Positions 5,827-9,309 of a stretch of DNA of 9,309 bases are shown here, piece by piece. The notes beneath the pieces are model-generated. The model saw only the letters and a program-made list of their open reading frames with translations. It was not told the origin of the DNA and made no database searches. A program made the translations under genes and the position numbers. The stretch spans positions 1 through 9,309 of the forward strand of contig DAOUWX010000056.1 in NCBI GenBank assembly GCA_030666935.1. Reading direction: 5' to 3'. Position 1 is the first letter of the stretch. Each line of letters opens with the position of its first letter. Source of the stretch: Atribacterota bacterium. Its GTDB lineage: Bacteria > Atribacterota > Phoenicimicrobiia > Phoenicimicrobiales > Phoenicimicrobiaceae.

Positions 5827-6789
5827 ATGAAGAAAATAGATTTTGAAAAATATAAAGGATTAACCGGAAGAGATATTATCAATAAAGTTTTACTTGATAT
5901 CGGTGAAATAGAGCCAAAGACTGTTCTTCTGGGAGCAGATTCCCTTGGTCAAGCAGGAGGGCAACTCTTTCAAGAGCGATTTCCGGAAAGAACTTTTAAT
6001 TTTGGTATCGCTGAGCCAAACATGTTAGGTGCTGCAGCGGGTTTCGCTATATTGGGCAAGATACCAATTAGCATAGTTTATGGCTTTGTAATTGCCAGGG
6101 CATTAGAGCAGATAAGAGATGATATATGTTATAACAATAAAAATGCTAAAATATTATGTCAAACAGCTACTTTTGATCTACCTGCCGGAGGTGTCACTCA
6201 CCATGGTGTAGAAGATGTTTCATTTTTACGTAATCTTGCCAATATAACTATTATTCAACCGGCAACTCCACTTGAAACAGTTGCTGCCGCATATCAAGGA
6301 ATTTTGGAACATGAAGGTCCGGTATATCTACGTTTTTCACGAACCACCAAAGAAGAACTATACTCTCCTGATGATTATGAATTCCAAATAGGTAAAGCCA
6401 TTACCTTACAAGACGGTCAGGATATTACTTTAATTGCCACCGGCAGCTCGGTACATATTGCCAAAAAAGCAGCAGATACTCTGGAAAGTAAAGGCATCAG
6501 TGTACGATTGATTAATATTCACACCATTAAGCCTATTGATAAAGAGGTCATTATAAAGGCAGCAGAAGAAGCGAAGGGGATTGTAACCGTAGAAGATACT
6601 AACGCATCCGGTGGATTAGGAGCTGCGGTTTGCAGTGTTGTATGCCAGAATAATCCGATAAAAGTCAAACATGTCTCCATCCCTGATGATTGTTTTTCAG
6701 TCATTGGTCCTTCTATAGATGCTTTAAATGAGTATTTTGGGATTACCGAAGAGAATATAAGTAAGAAAGTAGAGCAGATATTGGGGTAG
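5827..6789 (+). CDS. Transketolase, C-terminal subunit (pyrimidine-binding and TK C domains)
   Basis: Second half of the split transketolase, which completes the active site with the N-terminal subunit across the interface. It has 320 residues, a normal length for this subunit. The pyrimidine-binding domain (about residues 10-175) carries GIAEPN at 60-65 with catalytic Glu63, and GGVTHHGVED (121-130). The C-terminal transketolase domain (about 190-315) includes the ATGSSVHIA region (204-212) and the VEDTNASGGLGAAV stretch (255-268). In place of the common Gln after the catalytic Glu there is Pro64, a mild variation whose effect is unknown. GAGG at 5813-5816 is 10 nt before the ATG. The 37-bp gap and same orientation indicate co-expression with the N-terminal subunit. 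Lone C-subunits resemble parts of 1-deoxyxylulose-5-phosphate synthase and pyruvate dehydrogenase E1 beta, but the pairing favours transketolase. Confidence 0.94.
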   Translation: MKKIDFEKYKGLTGRDIINKVLLDIGEIEPKTVLLGADSLGQAGGQLFQERFPERTFNFGIAEPNMLGAAAGFAILGKIPISIVYGFVIARALEQIRDDICYNNKNAKILCQTATFDLPAGGVTHHGVEDVSFLRNLANITIIQPATPLETVAAAYQGILEHEGPVYLRFSRTTKEELYSPDDYEFQIGKAITLQDGQDITLIATGSSVHIAKKAADTLESKGISVRLINIHTIKPIDKEVIIKAAEEAKGIVTVEDTNASGGLGAAVCSVVCQNNPIKVKHVSIPDDCFSVIGPSIDALNEYFGITEENISKKVEQILG

Positions 6790-6815
6790 GCATAAATATT
6801 TAGACATATTTATGC
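6790..6815 (+). repeat. AT-rich hairpin after the transketolase genes
   Basis: GCATAAATAT (6790-6799) and ATATTTATGC (6806-6815) form a perfect 10-bp stem with a 6-nt loop, beginning at the base after the stop codon. No T-tract follows directly, and only two base pairs are G-C. It may protect the 3' end of the mRNA or act as a weak terminator before the ABC genes. The remaining 163 bases to the first permease gene show no clear promoter or gene. Confidence 0.45.
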
Positions 6816-6978
6816 TTAAAATTTAAGACTTGTAAAAAAAATTATATTTAAGAAAAATGATTAATAGCAAGTAATTTTTGCAAAATGTTTTTTGAATAAA
6901 AGAGTATATTTACCCTTGATGTTTGAATTGTTTATTATTAATTACAAAATAAAACTAAGATAATATTATTATGAAGGG

Positions 6979-7962
6979 ATGATAAAAAGATTGAAAATAC
7001 CTTACACAATAAACCAAAAGATAAAAAATGTTTATAAGTCTGAGGAAGCAGTAAGATATTTAAGTTTAATCGGTGTTGTATTTTTTATATTTGTTTATAT
7101 GACATTTTATAACCATCACTTTATTGGCGTGAGAAATTTAAGAAATTTGCTTCTAAATATATCTATGCTGGGTAGTATAGCAATTGGAAGTGCAATAGTA
7201 CTAATAGGTGGTGAAATTGATCTTTCAATTGGCGCCACTGTTAGTTTTTGTGGATTAGTACTGGTAACTTTTATAGATAAATACGGAGCATTAGCTGCTA
7301 TTTTAAGTTGTTTAACTTGTGGCATAGTAATCGGTAGTGTAAACGGATTATTAACAGTTAAAGCAAAGATACCTTCTTTTATTGCTACTTTAGCCATGAT
7401 GCTTATTATAAAAACCATTACCTTAATTTCTTTTGGTACCATTACCAAGTATGATACTAATGCAACATTTCAATCGGTTAGGAGCGGCACTTTAATGGGC
7501 ATACCTTATATATTTTTGTTATTATTGATAATACTAATCGGAGCATGGTATTTACTTAAACATCTTATTTTAGGACGCCATATTTATGCTGTAGGAGGTA
7601 GTGAGGATGCCTCTAGATTATGTGGTATTAGAGTAGAACGTGTAAAATTTATTACATTTGTAATTATGGGAGGCTTGGCTTCTTTTACCTCGTTTTTAAT
7701 AATGGTTAATACCAAAGCTTTTGATTCATTTGTTGGCACTGGTCTTGAATTAGAAGCTATAGCAGCAGCGGTGGTTGGTGGTGCTACCTTAAACGGTGGA
7801 AAAGGAACAGTCGTTGGAGCAATATTGGGTGTTGTTTTATTAGAAACCATGTATACTGCGTTTAATTTTTTAGGTATGCGGGCAGATATCCAACAAATTA
7901 CTAAAGCTTGTATTTTGATTCTTGCTCTTTTGCTCTCGTCGCGTAAATTAAGCAAGGCTTAA
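6979..7962 (+). CDS. Sugar ABC transporter permease (RbsC-like, BPD_transp_2 family), first of a pair
   Basis: Integral-membrane subunit of an ABC importer of the ribose/xylose/galactose (CUT2) class. It has 327 residues, standard for the family, with about eight to ten hydrophobic segments. Family motifs are GEIDLSIGA (78-86), the cytoplasmic loop GRHIYAVGGSEDASRLCGI (199-217) that contacts the ATPase, and VVGGATLNGGKGT (265-277). The hydrophilic N-terminus of about 25 residues is somewhat long. The start is uncertain: AAGGG at 6974-6978 abuts the ATG at 6979, which is unfavourable, whereas TTG at 6991 (residue 5) would lie 12 nt after it. TTG starts occur elsewhere in the window. It is followed after 42 bp by a different permease and then an ATPase, so the two permeases probably form a heterodimer. 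The substrate is probably a sugar or polyol. Confidence 0.94.
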   Translation: MIKRLKIPYTINQKIKNVYKSEEAVRYLSLIGVVFFIFVYMTFYNHHFIGVRNLRNLLLNISMLGSIAIGSAIVLIGGEIDLSIGATVSFCGLVLVTFIDKYGALAAILSCLTCGIVIGSVNGLLTVKAKIPSFIATLAMMLIIKTITLISFGTITKYDTNATFQSVRSGTLMGIPYIFLLLLIILIGAWYLLKHLILGRHIYAVGGSEDASRLCGIRVERVKFITFVIMGGLASFTSFLIMVNTKAFDSFVGTGLELEAIAAAVVGGATLNGGKGTVVGAILGVVLLETMYTAFNFLGMRADIQQITKACILILALLLSSRKLSKA

Positions 7963-8004
7963 TTATTATTTTATGTTTAATGTTATGTAAAAAGAGAGGT
8001 TGTT

Positions 8005-9003
8005 ATGAGAAGAAATTATACACTTAAGATATGGTTGATATTTATATTTATGGTTATAGTGTTTACAATAATTAAACCCGTATTTATTTCTCCTCGAAAT
8101 TTAATTCATCTTCTTACTCAAATTTCTTTTAAGGGAATACTTGCTTTAGGAATGACTTTTATCATTATTTGTGGAGAAATAGATCTATCGGTAGGTGCAA
8201 TCCTCTGTATTAGTGGAATTGTTATTGTTTCCTTGCAAAAAACCGGAGCACCATTATTTGTACCAGTTCTTGCAGGGCTTGGAGTAGGTGTTATTATTGG
8301 ATTTATCAACGGGATGCTGGTTGCGAAAAAGCATCTTCCTTCTTTTATCGTGACTTTGGCAACGATGACTGCTATTCGTGGATTTGCCCTACTGTATACG
8401 GAAGGTTACCCGATTAGTTGTTCAGATTCTACTTTTATATCTTTGGGAAAGGCTAAATTCATAGGAATTCCGGTGTACTGCTATATTTTTATTATCGTGG
8501 CCATAGTATATCACTTCTTATTATCATCTACTACTTTTGGGAGGAAGACTTATGCTATAGGCAGTAATATAGGAAGTGCTAAATTTAGTGGTATTAATGT
8601 AGATAGAGTTAAAATTGAATTATTTGCTCTAATGGGTTTTACTGCTGCTTTATCAGGTCTGCTTTATTCGGCTCGTCTTGCCAGTATTGCACCTACAAAT
8701 GGAACATTATATGAAATAGATGTAATTGCAATGGTTGTAATAGGTGGAGTTTCAATCCACGGCGGATCTGGCACTATCTTGCAAACAATTCCGGGTATTT
8801 TAATTTTTGCAAGTCTAACCAATATATTGACTTTAAATAACGTTAACCCTTTTTATTATTATATGGTAAAAGGTCTGGTCATAATTATAGCTCTAATATT
8901 ACAGGGTGGCATTAAATGGAAATTTAGAGATTATCGTTTTTTATCTCTATTTAAATCCAACCATGTTGATAATGTAAGTGGCGGGAAGAGTTCAAATGAA
9001 TAA
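8005..9003 (+). CDS. Sugar ABC transporter permease (RbsC-like, BPD_transp_2 family), second of a pair
   Basis: Second membrane subunit of the same CUT2-type importer, 332 residues. Motifs parallel those of the first permease: GEIDLSVGA (57-65), the ATPase-contact loop FGRKTYAIGSNIGSAKFSGI (178-197) and VVIGGVSIHGGSGT (244-257). The sequences otherwise differ clearly, so this is an old duplication and not a recent copy. It lacks the N-terminal extension of the first permease and ends in a hydrophilic tail of about 30 residues. AGAGG at 7995-7999 is 5 nt before the ATG. Its last eight bases overlap the start of the ATPase gene, a sign of translational coupling. Paired, non-identical permeases of this kind are known in, for example, the Lsr (AI-2) and Ytf/Yjf systems of enteric bacteria; that shared layout does not identify the substrate. 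Confidence 0.95.
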   Translation: MRRNYTLKIWLIFIFMVIVFTIIKPVFISPRNLIHLLTQISFKGILALGMTFIIICGEIDLSVGAILCISGIVIVSLQKTGAPLFVPVLAGLGVGVIIGFINGMLVAKKHLPSFIVTLATMTAIRGFALLYTEGYPISCSDSTFISLGKAKFIGIPVYCYIFIIVAIVYHFLLSSTTFGRKTYAIGSNIGSAKFSGINVDRVKIELFALMGFTAALSGLLYSARLASIAPTNGTLYEIDVIAMVVIGGVSIHGGSGTILQTIPGILIFASLTNILTLNNVNPFYYYMVKGLVIIIALILQGGIKWKFRDYRFLSLFKSNHVDNVSGGKSSNE

Positions 9004-9309
9004 TCCATGTTTAATAAAAATGGAAGAGATATCAAAAAATTTTGCTGGGGTTGTAGCACTTGAAAAGGCGAATTTGAATGTAAAGCAAGGTGAAATCCAC
9101 GCTCTAGTCGGAGAGAATGGTGCAGGAAAATCAACTTTGATGAAAATCTTAGTTGGAGCTGAAGAAAAAGATACAGGAAATATTTATATAAATGGTAGTG
9201 AAGTGAATTTTAAAAATCCTTTGGATGCTAAAGCAGCAAAAATAGCAATAATATATCAAGAACTTAGCCTTGTTCCAAATTTGAATGTGAGCGAAAATAT
9301 TTTTCTTGG
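8996..9309 (+). CDS. Sugar ABC transporter ATP-binding protein (RbsA/MglA-like), 5' part, runs off window
   Basis: Cytoplasmic ATPase that powers the sugar importer formed with the two preceding permeases. The first 104 codons are visible. The start ATG at 8996 lies inside the end of the permease gene, whose stop codon is at 9001-9003, giving an 8-bp overlap. GGGAAGAG at 8983-8990 serves as its ribosome binding site. The Walker A motif GENGAGKST spans residues 39-47, and the Q-loop YQELSLVP spans 87-94. The wording around the Walker A and Q-loop motifs is typical of the first nucleotide-binding domain of the double-domain sugar ATPases (about 500 residues). The second domain, if present, is beyond the window. 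The sugar-binding protein gene is not upstream, so it is expected downstream or elsewhere. Confidence 0.95.
   Translation, partial: MNNPCLIKMEEISKNFAGVVALEKANLNVKQGEIHALVGENGAGKSTLMKILVGAEEKDTGNIYINGSEVNFKNPLDAKAAKIAIIYQELSLVPNLNVSENIFL

Noticed and set aside
4950..6789. Transketolase broken by a frameshift into two pieces
   Set aside because: Each half has its own ribosome binding site and start, a normal subunit length and complete motifs, with a 37-bp gap. This is the well-known split form.
6790..6978. Binding-protein gene, small RNA or clear promoter before the ABC permeases
   Set aside because: The 189-bp gap is too short for a binding-protein gene. The -35-like TTGATG (6916) and TTGAAT (6923) have no good -10 at proper spacing, and no RNA fold other than the short hairpin is apparent.
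1..9309. CRISPR arrays, tRNA or rRNA genes, insertion sequences, phage genes
   Set aside because: No regularly spaced repeats, no tRNA- or rRNA-like sequence and no transposase or integrase was seen; all long frames belong to transport, regulation or metabolism.

Overview
The window is a run of carbohydrate and organic-acid uptake and catabolism genes, all on the + strand, from an AT-rich bacterial genome. By eye the G+C is about one third, and the gaps between genes are richer still in A and T. Strong AGGAG/GGAGG ribosome binding sites, TTG starts, a split (two-gene) transketolase, TRAP and ABC uptake systems and a LarA-type enzyme suggest an anaerobic, fermentative, low-G+C bacterium. A Firmicutes (Clostridia-like) or Atribacterota-like source would fit, but nothing here fixes the taxon.

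Region 1 (1-3634) is a TRAP-LarA operon. It holds the C-terminal part of a DctP-type solute-binding protein, a small DctQ-type membrane subunit, a large DctM-type permease, and a LarA-family protein. LarA-family proteins are nickel-pincer-dependent 2-hydroxyacid racemases/epimerases. A perfect 19-bp hairpin followed by a T-tract lies between the binding-protein and membrane-subunit genes and probably sets their expression ratio. The simplest reading is that the TRAP system imports a 2-hydroxy acid and the LarA homologue inverts its stereochemistry.

Region 2 (3635-4796) is a 460-bp non-coding stretch followed by a GntR-family, FCD-subfamily regulator. The non-coding stretch contains a one-mismatch cre/LacI-type operator candidate. 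It also has a promoter whose perfect TATAAT -10 box forms the left edge of a 28-bp perfect palindrome, a natural candidate for autoregulation.

Region 3 (4797-6789) holds the two halves of a split transketolase, 37 bp apart. The N-terminal subunit carries the thiamine-diphosphate/Mg site, and the C-terminal subunit carries the catalytic glutamate and the TK C domain. A second, catabolic transketolase beside a local regulator and a sugar importer looks dedicated to one sugar pathway rather than housekeeping.

Region 4 (6790-9309) holds two different RbsC-like ABC permeases and the start of an RbsA/MglA-like ATPase gene that runs off the window. The ATPase gene overlaps the second permease gene. 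The sugar-binding protein is not in the window.

Together the genes suggest import of an organic acid (TRAP) and a sugar or polyol (ABC), stereochemical conversion by a LarA homologue and two-carbon transfer by a dedicated transketolase, with the GntR/FCD protein as the likely local regulator. The substrates cannot be read from the sequence.
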